A model generated the notes under the pieces. That model was given only the letters and a program-made list of their open reading frames with translations. It made no database searches and was not told the DNA's origin. Positions 41,015-49,928 of a stretch of DNA of 64,000 bases are shown here, piece by piece. The stretch comes from Lachnospiraceae bacterium. GTDB taxonomy: Bacteria; Bacillota; Clostridia; Lachnospirales; Lachnospiraceae. The stretch's first letter is position 1, and every line of letters starts with the position of its first letter. The DNA lies in contig JAFXQK010000027.1 in assembly GCA_017527205.1 (NCBI GenBank), positions 61,727-125,726 of the forward strand, read 5' to 3'. Both the position numbers and the translations under genes were made by a program.

Positions 41015-41043
41015 TTTACAAATAGGGAAATATATGGTATGAT
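41015..41043 (+). promoter_or_regulatory. murA promoter
   Basis: TTTACA, 17 bases, TATGAT, about 70 bases before the start codon. Confidence 0.65.
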
Positions 41044-41112
41044 GACCATAATATGGCGTAATGTGGGTAATTGGGTTTGGGAATACTCTAAATAAAAAAG
41101 AGGTTTTTCAGA

Positions 41113-42405
41113 ATGAAACAATATGCGATCAAGGGCGGTAATCCCCTGGTGGGAGAGGTTGAAATCGGTGGCAGTAAAAACGCTGCGCTTCCTATTTTGG
41201 CCGCTGCCGTAATGACGGATGAGACCGTTTATATAGATAACATGCCTGACGTGTTTGACACAAATGTGTTGCTGGACGCGCTGAAAACCATTGGCGTCTC
41301 CATTGTACGGACGGGAAGGCACAGTGTCACCATCAATGGCGGCAATGTTTTTACCAGAGAGATCGAAGATGACAATATCAAGAAGATCCGCGCGGCGTAC
41401 TATCCCGTTGGCGCGCTTCTTGGAAAATACAAGGAGGCATCCGTGCCCCTGCCTGGCGGCTGTGACATTGGGTGTCGTGCCATTGACCAGCACATCAAGG
41501 GCTTCCGTGCATTGGGAGCGGAGGTGCTGATTGAGCATGGATATATTAAAACAAAGGCTGAAAGATTAGTTGGAACGCATATCTATATGGACTGTGTCAG
41601 CGTTGGAGCGACCATCAACGTCATGATGGCGGCGACGCTTGCGGAAGGCACGACCATTATTGAGAACTCTGCGAAGGAGCCGCACGTCGTTGACCTTGCG
41701 AATTTCCTGAACAGCTGCGGCGCACACATTAAGGGCGCTGGTACGGACGTGATCAGGATCAAGGGCGTAAAGAAGCTTCATGGTGCGGAATACACCATTA
41801 TTCCTGACCAGATCGAGGCCGGAACGTTTATGTTCGCGGCAGCAGTTACCAAGGGAGACCTGATGGTTAAAAACGTGATTCCGAAGCACTTGGAGTCCAT
41901 CACCGCAAAGCTTATCGAGATCGGCTGTGAGGTAGATGAATTTGATGATTGCGTAAGAGTGGTATGCTCGAAGGCAATGAAGCCTACGCACGTTAAGACC
42001 TTGCCGTATCCGGGCTTCCCGACGGACATGCAGCCGCAGATCGCCGTGGCGCTTGGACTTGCCGATGGCATCAGCATCGTAACGGATACCATTTTTGAAA
42101 ATCGCTTTAAGTACGTGGACGAGCTGACCCGCATGGGTGCAAATATTCGCGTTGAGGGCTCCACCGCCATCATTAACGGCGTGAAGAGGTATACGGGAGC
42201 AAGCATTTGTGCGCCTGACCTTCGTGCAGGAGCTGCGCTGGTAACGGCGGCGCTGGTCGCTGACGGATATACCTTGGTGGATGAAGTGAGATACATTCAG
42301 AGAGGCTATGAGGATTTCCACATTAAGCTGAAAAATCTTGGCGCACAGATTGAACTGGTTGAGGATCAGAGAGAATTCCAGAAGTTCAAGCTGAAGACGG
42401 GCTGA
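41113..42405 (+). CDS. murA: UDP-N-acetylglucosamine 1-carboxyvinyltransferase
   Basis: A 430-residue cytoplasmic enzyme that transfers enolpyruvate from PEP to UDP-GlcNAc, the first committed step of peptidoglycan synthesis. The duplicated EPSP-synthase-like barrel is complete. Catalytic Cys117 is in LPGGCDIGCR, so the enzyme has the residue attacked by fosfomycin. The N-terminal GSKNAALPILAAA and C-terminal DLRAGAALVTAALVADG segments are typical. The start is the only reasonable ATG, behind a modest AAGAGG. It is monocistronic, followed by the SAM riboswitch. Confidence 0.96.
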   Translation: MKQYAIKGGNPLVGEVEIGGSKNAALPILAAAVMTDETVYIDNMPDVFDTNVLLDALKTIGVSIVRTGRHSVTINGGNVFTREIEDDNIKKIRAAYYPVGALLGKYKEASVPLPGGCDIGCRAIDQHIKGFRALGAEVLIEHGYIKTKAERLVGTHIYMDCVSVGATINVMMAATLAEGTTIIENSAKEPHVVDLANFLNSCGAHIKGAGTDVIRIKGVKKLHGAEYTIIPDQIEAGTFMFAAAVTKGDLMVKNVIPKHLESITAKLIEIGCEVDEFDDCVRVVCSKAMKPTHVKTLPYPGFPTDMQPQIAVALGLADGISIVTDTIFENRFKYVDELTRMGANIRVEGSTAIINGVKRYTGASICAPDLRAGAALVTAALVADGYTLVDEVRYIQRGYEDFHIKLKNLGAQIELVEDQREFQKFKLKTG

Positions 42406-42482
42406 GGAAAAGGGACAGGGGTAAAACTCAAAGCGCTTTCTGGTCATTTGTGAGAAATTTTTGTTGTTTGTGAAATTCTCTG

Positions 42483-42511
42483 TTGACAAAGAGAACATGG
42501 CGTAGTAATGT
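42483..42511 (+). promoter_or_regulatory. metK leader promoter
   Basis: TTGACA, 17 bases, TAATGT; the transcript starts just upstream of the SAM riboswitch. Confidence 0.65.
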
Positions 42512-42543
42512 AGGTAAACGTAAGACAATTTTATATTTGATTT

Positions 42544-42652
42544 CTCTTATTCAGAGTGGTGGAGATACATAGGATCTGTGAAACCACGGCAACCCCGAAA
42601 AGGAAGGTGCCTACCTGAGCGAAATGAGCGAAATGATTTCGAACAATAAGAG
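42544..42652 (+). promoter_or_regulatory. SAM-I (S-box) riboswitch aptamer
   Basis: The conserved core is present: CAGAGTGGTGGAGA, CTGTGAAACCACGGCAACC, AAGGTGCCTACCTGA and GATTTCGAACA. P1 is CTCTTATT (42544-42551) with AATAAGAG (42645-42652). The 3' arm of P1 (from 42645) can instead pair with CCGCTTATT (42674-42682) in the terminator's left arm, so aptamer folding with SAM frees the terminator while its absence allows an antiterminator. Confidence 0.93.
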
Positions 42653-42669
42653 GATTTGACACTGAAACC

Positions 42670-42698
42670 AAGTCCGCTTATTCCAAGCGGACTTATTT
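42670..42698 (+). terminator. Riboswitch-controlled terminator
   Basis: AAGTCCGCTT and AAGCGGACTT form a perfect 10-bp stem with a 5-base loop, followed by ATTTTAT. It is the expression platform of the SAM-I riboswitch. Confidence 0.85.
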
Positions 42699-42703
42699 TA
42701 TGT

Positions 42704-42840
42704 AGTGAGGTAACGAAATCAAGCAGCGCCGAAGGCGATATTTGATTTCGGCCGAACGTACACGAAATAAAAACAAAAGTTGCGAAGCAACGACAGACGC
42801 GAAGCGACTGGTTTTTATGAGTGAGGTAACGAAAATGTGA
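42704..42840 (+). other. Structured segment between the riboswitch terminator and metK
   Basis: A direct repeat GTGAGGTAACGAAA occurs at about 42706 and 42821. Between the copies are mini-hairpins: CGCC-GAA-GGCG inside AAATCAA/TTGATTT (42717-42747), GTTGC-GAA-GCAAC (about 42779-42791) and CGC-GAA-GCG. Their loops are GAA triloops. The function is unknown. Confidence 0.5.
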
Positions 42841-42852
42841 AAAGGAGATACC

Positions 42853-44046
42853 ATGGAGAAAAGATTATTTACTTCCGAATCTGTAACTGAAGGACATCCC
42901 GATAAGATCTGCGACGCGGTAAGTGATGCCGTACTGGACGCGCTGATGGCGCAGGATCCTTACAGCCGCGTGGCATGTGAAACCTGTACGAAAACTGGTT
43001 TTGTGCTTGTCATGGGTGAGATCACCACGAAGGCAAATATTGACGTCACGGATATTGTAAGAAAGACCGTAACGGAGATCGGTTATGATTCCTCCGACAA
43101 GGGCTTTGACGGAAATACCTGTGGCGTGATCGTAGCTTTGGAAAAGCAGTCCCCCGACATTGCCATGGGCGTTGACAAGGCGCTGGAGGCAAGAAACGGC
43201 GAGAAGGACATGAACGAAGAGGAGCTGGATGCCATTGGCGCAGGCGATCAGGGCATGATGTTCGGCTTTGCAACGGACGAGACCCCTGAACTGATGCCGT
43301 ATCCCATTTCCCTGGCGCACAAGCTGACAAGAAAGTTGACTGAGGTTCGCAAGAACGGAACGCTTTCCTACCTTCGCCCCGATGGCAAGAGCCAGGTTTC
43401 CGTGGAATATGACGAGAACGGAAAGCCCTTCCGTCTCGAGGCTGTCGTACTTTCCACGCAGCATGACGCGAACGTGACGCAGGAGCAGATTCATGCGGAC
43501 ATTAAGAAGTATGTGTTTGATGAGGTGCTTCCCGCAGAGATGATCGATGAGAATACGAAGTTCTTCATCAATCCCACGGGTCGTTTCGTGATCGGCGGAC
43601 CTGCAGGAGACAGCGGACTGACCGGTCGTAAGATCATCGTTGACACCTATGGCGGATATGCCCGTCATGGCGGCGGAGCCTTCTCTGGTAAGGACTGCAC
43701 AAAGGTGGACAGAAGCGCTGCTTACGCTGCTCGTTACGTGGCAAAGAACATTGTTGCCGCAGGGCTTGCAAAAAAGTGTGAGATCCAGCTTTCCTACGCG
43801 ATCGGCGTGGCTCATCCAACCTCCGTCATGGTGGACACCTTTGGAACCGGTAAGCTTTCCGATGAGAAGCTGGTGAACGTCATTCGTGAGAACTTCGACC
43901 TTCGCCCCGCGGGCATCATTAAGATGCTGGATCTGAGACGCCCCATTTACCGCGCAACTGCGGCATATGGTCACTTCGGACGCACCGACGTGGAACTGCC
44001 CTGGGAGAAGACTGACAAGATCGACATCCTTAAGAAGTATCTGTAA
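42853..44046 (+). CDS. metK: S-adenosylmethionine synthetase
   Basis: A 397-residue enzyme that makes SAM from methionine and ATP. Signatures: [12 protein letters not shown] at the N-terminus, [12 protein letters not shown] (about 136-147), the glycine-rich GGGAFSGKD (about 275-283), and a normal length. AAGGAG lies six bases before ATG. Its own product represses it through the SAM-I riboswitch and terminator upstream. Five 13-bp repeats begin at its last codons. A long minus-strand ORF in the same place is a shadow. Confidence 0.98.
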   Translation: MEKRLFTSESVTEGHPDKICDAVSDAVLDALMAQDPYSRVACETCTKTGFVLVMGEITTKANIDVTDIVRKTVTEIGYDSSDKGFDGNTCGVIVALEKQSPDIAMGVDKALEARNGEKDMNEEELDAIGAGDQGMMFGFATDETPELMPYPISLAHKLTRKLTEVRKNGTLSYLRPDGKSQVSVEYDENGKPFRLEAVVLSTQHDANVTQEQIHADIKKYVFDEVLPAEMIDENTKFFINPTGRFVIGGPAGDSGLTGRKIIVDTYGGYARHGGGAFSGKDCTKVDRSAAYAARYVAKNIVAAGLAKKCEIQLSYAIGVAHPTSVMVDTFGTGKLSDEKLVNVIRENFDLRPAGIIKMLDLRRPIYRATAAYGHFGRTDVELPWEKTDKIDILKKYL

Positions 44047-44103
44047 GAACCATCTGTGAGAACTATCTGTAAGAAAGATCTGTAAAAACTATCCGTAAGA
44101 AAT
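44039..44103 (+). repeat. 13-bp tandem repeat across the metK stop codon
   Basis: Five units of ATCTGTAAGAA(C/A)(C/T) type start at 44039, 44052, 44065, 44078 and 44091. The first contains the last codons and the TAA of metK. Confidence 0.9.
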
Positions 44104-44107
44104 ATGG

Positions 44108-44140
44108 TGGGTCAGGGGGAGATGCCTCCTGGCCCACTTT
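44108..44140 (+). terminator. metK terminator
   Basis: GTGGGTCAGG pairs with CCTGGCCCAC (one G-U), followed by TTT. Confidence 0.75.
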
Positions 44141-44250
44141 GCACGATAAGGGAACCTAATGTGCAAAATTGAGGGCTTTACCCGATACATGTAGGGCTGT
44201 TATGCTAATGATGATGGGACGAACTACCAACGATGAAAGGGGAAAGCAGC

Positions 44251-44622
44251 ATGGAATTTCTTTTTGAATTTTTATTTCTGATTCCAGAAACATTTTTTGA
44301 CCTGCTTTGTATCTCAGGACTCACGGTGAATCCCAGGAAAGAACGCCATTTTTCCGGAGAAGAGCAAGGCGGGATTTATTTCATCGCAAGGCGTATGGAA
44401 GGCATGACGCCAGAGGATCGGAAACGAATGATCCGATTTAACAATATGGCGTTTCTCTTGATGGCACTTGTAACATTCGTAATCGGAATCCTTACCATGA
44501 TGTTGATGAATGCGGTATCAGGATGGCTTTGGATTTTAGGGGTGCTTGTTGAGATCGTTATGGCGGTTTGGGCCTACGGACGATGGAAAAAGAAGGCGTT
44601 GGAGATGACTGCCAGGGCATAA
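44251..44622 (+). CDS. Small membrane protein of unknown function
   Basis: A 123-residue protein. A hydrophobic N-terminus (MEFLFEFLFLIPETFFDLLC) is followed by a charged cytoplasmic segment (about 28-70, including PRKERHFSGEEQ and MEGMTPEDRKRM). Two closely spaced membrane helices (about 70-90 and 96-113) and a basic tail complete it. ATG at 44251 follows AAAGGGGAAAG; an in-frame ATG 18 bases upstream lies before that site. Monocistronic with a terminator. I do not recognise a family. Confidence 0.65.
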   Translation: MEFLFEFLFLIPETFFDLLCISGLTVNPRKERHFSGEEQGGIYFIARRMEGMTPEDRKRMIRFNNMAFLLMALVTFVIGILTMMLMNAVSGWLWILGVLVEIVMAVWAYGRWKKKALEMTARA

Positions 44623-44659
44623 AGAGCTGTGCGAGAAAGATAGCAACAGACTGAACGGA

Positions 44660-44693
44660 AAGCGGGGAAGCAATTCTCCGCTTTTGTTTTTTT
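44660..44693 (+). terminator. Terminator of the small membrane protein gene
   Basis: AAGCGGGGA pairs with TCTCCGCTT (one G-U), followed by a T-rich run. Confidence 0.75.
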
Positions 44694-44752
44694 CAAACGA
44701 TGAAACGAAATGAAACGATGATACTCCAGGCTGAACAAGGACGAACGTGTGG

Positions 44753-44781
44753 TTGTAAAATGGTGCCGGATATGATAAAAT
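44753..44781 (+). promoter_or_regulatory. dnaE promoter
   Basis: TTGTAA, 17 bases, TAAAAT; about 155 bases of leader precede dnaE. Confidence 0.6.
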
Positions 44782-44843
44782 AATTTGAGAAAAATCCCGC
44801 GACTCACAATGTTTGTAATCGTAGTTTTGTAGACTTGACAGAA

Positions 44844-44919
44844 CCTCGAGGGGATGGCTGGGATGGTCTTTTCAGGTATAAAAGACTACTGAAAAGACCA
44901 TCCCAGCCAAGCCCCGAGG
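44844..44919. repeat. 32-bp near-perfect inverted repeat upstream of dnaE
   Basis: The left arm (44844-44875) and right arm (44889-44919) include a perfect 20-bp core (GGCTGGGATGGTCTTTTCAG with its complement) and outer CCTCGAGGGG/CCCCGAGG pairing, with a 13-base loop. No T-run follows. It ends 22 bases before the dnaE start codon. Confidence 0.9.
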
Positions 44920-44941
44920 AATTCAAGGAAAGAGGAAGGCT

Positions 44942-47900
44942 ATGGCATTTGTACATCTTCACGTCCACACGGAGTATTCTCTTTTGGACGGAGCTAATAA
45001 GATCAAGGAATACGTGCACAGAGTGAAGGAGCTCGGCATGGACAGCGCTGCCATCACGGATCATGGCGTGATGTATGGCGTAATCGATTTTTATCGCGCG
45101 GCGAGGGAAGCTGGGATCAAGCCCATCCTTGGCTGCGAGGTTTACGTGGCGCCGAATTCCCGGTTTGACAAGGAGACGACGGGCGGCGAGGAGCGATACA
45201 ATCATTTGGTGCTTCTTGCGGAGAACAATACGGGCTACGCGAACCTGACGAAGATCGTGAGTAAGGGCTTCACGGAGGGCTATTATTATAAGCCCCGCGT
45301 GGATTTTGAGGTGCTGCAAAAGTATCATGAGGGCATCATTGCGCTCTCTGCCTGTCTTGCGGGTGAGGTGCCAAGATACATTCAAAAGGGACTGTTTGAT
45401 GAGGCGCGAAAGTGCGCGAAGAAGTATGAAGCCTGCTTTGGCAAGGGGAATTATTTCTTAGAGCTGCAGGATCATGGCATTCCGGAGCAGCGAATCGTCA
45501 ACACGGAGCTGCTTCGGATGAGTAAGGAGCTTGACATACCGCTGGTTTGTACAAACGACGTACATTATACCTATGCGGAGGACGCGGAGCCGCATGACAT
45601 CCTGCTTTGCCTGCAGACGGGAAAGCGCCTTGCGGACGAGGACCGCATGCGCTATGAGGGCGGGCAGTATTTTGTAAAGAGCGAGGAAGAGATGAAGGGG
45701 CTCTTCCCTTATGCGTGGGAGGCCGTGGAGAATACACAGCGGATCGCGGATCGCTGTAACGTGGAGATTACGTTCGGCGAGACAAAGCTGCCGCATTATG
45801 AGGTACCCGAGGGCTATGACTCCTGGGGATATTTAAACAAGCTGTGCAATGATGGCTTGATCGCGCGCTATGGCAGAGATCTGCTTCACGTGGAGAATTC
45901 CTGGGAGCCGGTAAGTCTTCCTGAGGATCCCGCAGCGTATGAGGCTCTGCTAAAGGAGGTCATGGATCGGCCGGCAGGAGATACGGGGCAGACCTACGGC
46001 GAGCGGCTGTCCTATGAGCTTGGGATCATAAAGCGCATGGGCTACGTCGATTATTTCCTGATCGTCTGGGATTTTATCAATTATGCGAAGGAGCATGACA
46101 TTCCCGTGGGGCCAGGACGTGGCTCGGCGGCGGGAAGCATCGTTTCCTATTGCCTGAAAATTACGAACATTGACCCGATCCGGTATCAGCTGCTGTTTGA
46201 ACGTTTCCTAAATCCCGAGCGCGTGTCCATGCCCGATATTGATATCGACTTTTGCTTCGAAAGAAGGCAGGAGGTTATCGATTACGTGAGCCGTAAGTAT
46301 GGCGCGGAAAAGGTTGTGCAGATCGTGACCTTTGGTACGCTGGCGGCGCGCGGCGTCATCCGCGACGTGGGACGCGCGATGGATCTGCCGTATGCTTATG
46401 TGGACAAGATCGCAAAGATGGTTCCGCAGGAGCTGAACATCACGTTGGATCTCGCATTGGAGAAGAATCCGGAGCTGCGGAAATTATATGAAGAGGATGA
46501 GCAGGTCAAGTATTTGATCGACATGTGTAAGCGCCTTGAGGGACTTCCGAGACATACGTCGATGCATGCGGCGGGTGTCGTGATCTGCCCGAAGGCGGCG
46601 GATGAGTTTGTGCCTCTTTCGCGCGGAAGTGATGGTGCGATCACAACGCAGTTTACCATGACGACGCTGGAGGAGCTGGGACTTTTAAAGATGGACTTCC
46701 TTGGGCTTCGGACGCTGACCGTGATTCATGATGCCGTGCGGTTTGTGGAAAAGAGCCAGGGCATTCGTCTGGACATGGAAAAATTGGATTATGATGACCC
46801 GAAGGTGCTTTCCTATATTGGAACAGGAAAGACGGAGGGCGTATTCCAGCTCGAAAGCGGCGGAATGAAGAGCTTCATGAAGGAGCTTCGGCCGGCGAGC
46901 CTTGAGGACGTCATTGCGGGGATTTCGCTGTATCGTCCGGGTCCCATGGACTTTATTCCAAAGTATTTGAAGGGGAAAAATGACGCGGGGAGCGTGACCT
47001 ATTCCTGCCCGCAGCTGGAGCCGATCCTAAAACCGACGCACGGTTGTATTGTCTATCAGGAGCAGGTAATGCAGATCGTGCGTGACCTTGGCGGCTATAC
47101 GCTTGGGCGAAGCGATCTCGTGCGCCGTGCCATGAGTAAGAAAAAGCAGTCCGTCATGGAGAAGGAGCGCGCAAATTTCGTTTACGGAAATCCGGACGAG
47201 GGCGTGCCGGGATGTCTTTCGAACGGCATCAGCGAGAGCGTCGCAAGCCACATTTATGATGAGATGATGGACTTCGCAAAGTATGCGTTTAATAAGTCGC
47301 ATGCGGCCTGTTATGCCGTGGTTGCCTATCAGACGGCATTCCTGAAATACTATTATCCCGTGGAATTCATGGCGGCGCTCATGACCTCCGTCATTGATAA
47401 CTCGTCGAAGGTGTCAGAGTATATTCTGACCTGCCGCAGCATGGGAATTGAGGTGCTTCCGCCTGACGTGAATCAGGGCGAGAGCGGATTTTCCGTGCAA
47501 AATGGAAAGATCCGCTATTCCCTGACGGCGATCAAGGGTGTCGGAAGGCCCATCATAGAAGCACTTGCGCAGGAACGGCGGATAGGTGGTCCCTTTACCA
47601 ATATCAAGGATTTTATCACGCGCATGTCGGAGCATGACATCAATAAGCGTGTCATCGAGAGCTGCATTAAGGCAGGCGCCCTGGACAGCCTCGGCGGGAC
47701 GAGAAAGCAGTTCATGGCCGTGTACTCCCAGATCATGGAGCGCATCGTGCACGACAGGAAGAACAGCATGGCGGGGCAGATGACGCTGTTTGACATTGTC
47801 TCGGACGATCAGAAGGAGGAATTCGACATACCACTTCCGAAGGTCGGCGAGTATGAGAAGGAGTTGCTTTTGCAGTTTGAAAAGGAAGTGCTCGGCGTGT

Positions 47901-48751
47901 ACGTCAGCGGGCATCCTCTGGAGGCATGGGAGCAGCTTTGGAGAAGGCAGATCACCAATACGAGTCTGGATTTTGTCATCGATGAGGAGACGAGTGAGCC
48001 GAAGGTAAATGATCAGGCGATGGTCATCGTGGGCGGCATGATCACGGGTAAGAACGTTAAGTACACAAAGAATAATGAGGCCATGGCATTTGTGACGATT
48101 GAAGACCTTGTCGGAAGCCTGGAAATTATTGTTTTCCCGAAGAGCTATGAAGAATATGGCAGGTTCATGCTGGAGGATGCGAAGGTCTTTGTGCGCGGAA
48201 GAGTGTCGTTGAAGGAGGACCGCGAGGGGAATCCTGTCTGCAACGTCATTTGCGAGCAGATGATCAGCTTTGAGGAAGCCAAGGAGAAGCTGGATGCGAA
48301 TGCCGGCCCGGTTTTCCAGGATCGCAGGGGCGGGCGAGAGGGATATAGTAAGGGCTGGAATTCTGGACGAGCGAGCCAGAGTGATTTCGGAACACAAGGC
48401 AGCAGGCAAGGTGGAAACCAAGGATATTTAGGCGCACAAGGCGGCATTCAGGGAAGCGCTGGCATGGGTGCCGGAGACAATCCATCAGTACCGAATCAGC
48501 GTCCGAGCGTCAAGACGCTTCCCAAGGGCGTGTGGATTCAGTTCGACACGATGGAGCAATTCAAGGATCGCGAGGAGGAATTGCTTCGCGCAATCGCCGA
48601 TTCTGACGGAGATGACAATGTTGTCATTTTTATAAAGGACCAAAAACAGATCCGAACCCTCCCTGCAAACCGCTGCGTGAAGGCAGATGATGCCCTGAAA
48701 ACGAAATTAGGTGAAATTTTCGGTACGGAAAACGTAAAATTCCGTTTCTGA
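44942..48751 (+). CDS. dnaE: DNA polymerase III alpha subunit (DnaE type)
   Basis: A 1269-residue replicative polymerase subunit. The PHP domain is at about 1-210 (FVHLHVHTEYSLLDGANK and other His/Asp motifs). The polymerase core (about 290-840) has GPGRGSAAGSIVSY and catalytic Asp432/434/436 in PDIDIDF. A helix-hairpin-helix region lies near 850-920 and an OB domain at about 1010-1090. Between the OB domain and the C-terminal domain there is a Gly/Gln/Ser-rich tract (about 1124-1190) not usual in DnaE. AAGAGGAAGG precedes ATG. A large hairpin lies just upstream of the ribosome binding site. In Firmicutes DnaE usually works alongside PolC. Confidence 0.96.
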   Translation: MAFVHLHVHTEYSLLDGANKIKEYVHRVKELGMDSAAITDHGVMYGVIDFYRAAREAGIKPILGCEVYVAPNSRFDKETTGGEERYNHLVLLAENNTGYANLTKIVSKGFTEGYYYKPRVDFEVLQKYHEGIIALSACLAGEVPRYIQKGLFDEARKCAKKYEACFGKGNYFLELQDHGIPEQRIVNTELLRMSKELDIPLVCTNDVHYTYAEDAEPHDILLCLQTGKRLADEDRMRYEGGQYFVKSEEEMKGLFPYAWEAVENTQRIADRCNVEITFGETKLPHYEVPEGYDSWGYLNKLCNDGLIARYGRDLLHVENSWEPVSLPEDPAAYEALLKEVMDRPAGDTGQTYGERLSYELGIIKRMGYVDYFLIVWDFINYAKEHDIPVGPGRGSAAGSIVSYCLKITNIDPIRYQLLFERFLNPERVSMPDIDIDFCFERRQEVIDYVSRKYGAEKVVQIVTFGTLAARGVIRDVGRAMDLPYAYVDKIAKMVPQELNITLDLALEKNPELRKLYEEDEQVKYLIDMCKRLEGLPRHTSMHAAGVVICPKAADEFVPLSRGSDGAITTQFTMTTLEELGLLKMDFLGLRTLTVIHDAVRFVEKSQGIRLDMEKLDYDDPKVLSYIGTGKTEGVFQLESGGMKSFMKELRPASLEDVIAGISLYRPGPMDFIPKYLKGKNDAGSVTYSCPQLEPILKPTHGCIVYQEQVMQIVRDLGGYTLGRSDLVRRAMSKKKQSVMEKERANFVYGNPDEGVPGCLSNGISESVASHIYDEMMDFAKYAFNKSHAACYAVVAYQTAFLKYYYPVEFMAALMTSVIDNSSKVSEYILTCRSMGIEVLPPDVNQGESGFSVQNGKIRYSLTAIKGVGRPIIEALAQERRIGGPFTNIKDFITRMSEHDINKRVIESCIKAGALDSLGGTRKQFMAVYSQIMERIVHDRKNSMAGQMTLFDIVSDDQKEEFDIPLPKVGEYEKELLLQFEKEVLGVYVSGHPLEAWEQLWRRQITNTSLDFVIDEETSEPKVNDQAMVIVGGMITGKNVKYTKNNEAMAFVTIEDLVGSLEIIVFPKSYEEYGRFMLEDAKVFVRGRVSLKEDREGNPVCNVICEQMISFEEAKEKLDANAGPVFQDRRGGREGYSKGWNSGRASQSDFGTQGSRQGGNQGYLGAQGGIQGSAGMGAGDNPSVPNQRPSVKTLPKGVWIQFDTMEQFKDREEELLRAIADSDGDDNVVIFIKDQKQIRTLPANRCVKADDALKTKLGEIFGTENVKFRF

Positions 48752-48755
48752 CCTA

Positions 48756-48784
48756 TTGAAATGCGAGAAAAAATAGATTAGAAT
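48756..48784 (+). promoter_or_regulatory. pfkA promoter
   Basis: TTGAAA, 17 bases, TAGAAT, shortly after the dnaE stop. Confidence 0.6.
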
Positions 48785-48860
48785 ATTTTGTGACGTTGAT
48801 TAGTGGAAATAACATGCCAAGGATGAGAACCATACAGGCAGATATTTGGGAGGATGCAGA

Positions 48861-49853
48861 ATGGAAAAAGAGATCAGGACAATAGGCGTATTGACCAGCG
48901 GCGGTGACGCACCTGGAATGAACGCGGCGATTCGTGCCGTGGTTCGTACCGCAATCGCCAGAGGAATTAAGGTTAAGGGAATCAAGAAGGGCTATCAGGG
49001 CCTTTTAAACGAAGAGATCGTGGATCTGGAAGCAAAGGATGTTTCCGACATTATCCAGAGAGGTGGTACCATTCTTGGTACGGCTCGTTGTCTGGAGTTC
49101 AAGACGAAGGAAGGACAGCAGAAGGGCGCGGAGATCTGCAAAAAGCATGGCATTGACGGCATCGTAGTCATCGGCGGTGACGGATCCTACCGCGGCGCGC
49201 AGGCGCTCTCCAGACTCGGGATTAATACGATCGGTCTTCCCGGAACCATCGACCTGGACATCGCGTGCACGGAATACACCATCGGTTTTGATACGGCCGT
49301 AAATACGGCAATGCAGGCAATCGACAAGGTTAAGGATACCTCTTCCTCCCATGAGCGTTGCAGCATCATCGAGGTTATGGGACGTGATGCAGGCTACATT
49401 GCATTGTGGTGTGGCATTGCAAACGGTGCAGAGGACATTCTGCTTCCTGAAAAGTACGATTACAACGAGCAGGAGCTGATCAATAACATCATCCGCAGCC
49501 GTCGCCTTGGTAAGACGCATCACATCATCATCAATGCAGAGGGAATCGGACATTCCGTATCCATGGCTAGACGTATTGAGGCTGCAACGGGTATTGAGAC
49601 TCGTGCAACCATCCTTGGTTACATGCAGCGTGGCGGACGTCCCAGTGCAAAGGATCGTTATTATGCCTCCATCATGGGCGCCAATGCCGTAGACATCCTT
49701 CGCGCAGGAAAGACGAACCGCGTGGTTGGCTATCGCAAGGGAGAATTCGTGGATTTCGACATCGAGGAAGCATTGCAGATGACGAAGACCGTGGATGAGA
49801 GGGAATACGAAATTTCTAAATTGCTGTCCGTCATGGATGAAAAAGAAAGATAA
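48861..49853 (+). CDS. pfkA: ATP-dependent 6-phosphofructokinase
   Basis: A 330-residue glycolytic enzyme. ATP binding is by GVLTSGGDAPGMNAAIRAV and GGDGSYRGA (the GGDGS form is typical of ATP-using enzymes). Substrate binding is by PGTIDLDIACTEYTIGFDTA, IEVMGRDAG and YMQRGG. The TIDND motif reads TIDLD: the catalytic base Asp is kept, but the following Asn is Leu. ATG at 48861 follows TTGGGAGGATGC; an ATG 15 bases upstream overlaps the site. Monocistronic with a strong terminator. It commits fructose 6-phosphate to glycolysis. Confidence 0.96.
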   Translation: MEKEIRTIGVLTSGGDAPGMNAAIRAVVRTAIARGIKVKGIKKGYQGLLNEEIVDLEAKDVSDIIQRGGTILGTARCLEFKTKEGQQKGAEICKKHGIDGIVVIGGDGSYRGAQALSRLGINTIGLPGTIDLDIACTEYTIGFDTAVNTAMQAIDKVKDTSSSHERCSIIEVMGRDAGYIALWCGIANGAEDILLPEKYDYNEQELINNIIRSRRLGKTHHIIINAEGIGHSVSMARRIEAATGIETRATILGYMQRGGRPSAKDRYYASIMGANAVDILRAGKTNRVVGYRKGEFVDFDIEEALQMTKTVDEREYEISKLLSVMDEKER

Positions 49854-49861
49854 AACATTCG

Positions 49862-49894
49862 GCGGTTATGCCCTTGGGCGTAACCGCTTTTTTT
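49862..49894 (+). terminator. pfkA terminator
   Basis: GCGGTTATGCCC pairs with GGGCGTAACCGC around a 2-base loop (likely opening to four); seven T follow. Confidence 0.9.
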
Positions 49895-49928
49895 CGAAAT
49901 AAAACCACAGGAAAGGAAACAAGCGCCT

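Noticed and set aside
41566..42528. 320-aa minus-strand ORF over murA
   Set aside because: No recognisable motifs; murA is complete on the other strand, so this is a shadow.
42865..43974. Long minus-strand ORF (369 aa) inside metK
   Set aside because: It lies opposite a perfect metK, has no ribosome binding site and shows no family motif. It is a codon-bias shadow.
47414..48421. 335-aa minus-strand ORF over dnaE
   Set aside because: Shadow; no motif and no translation start signal.
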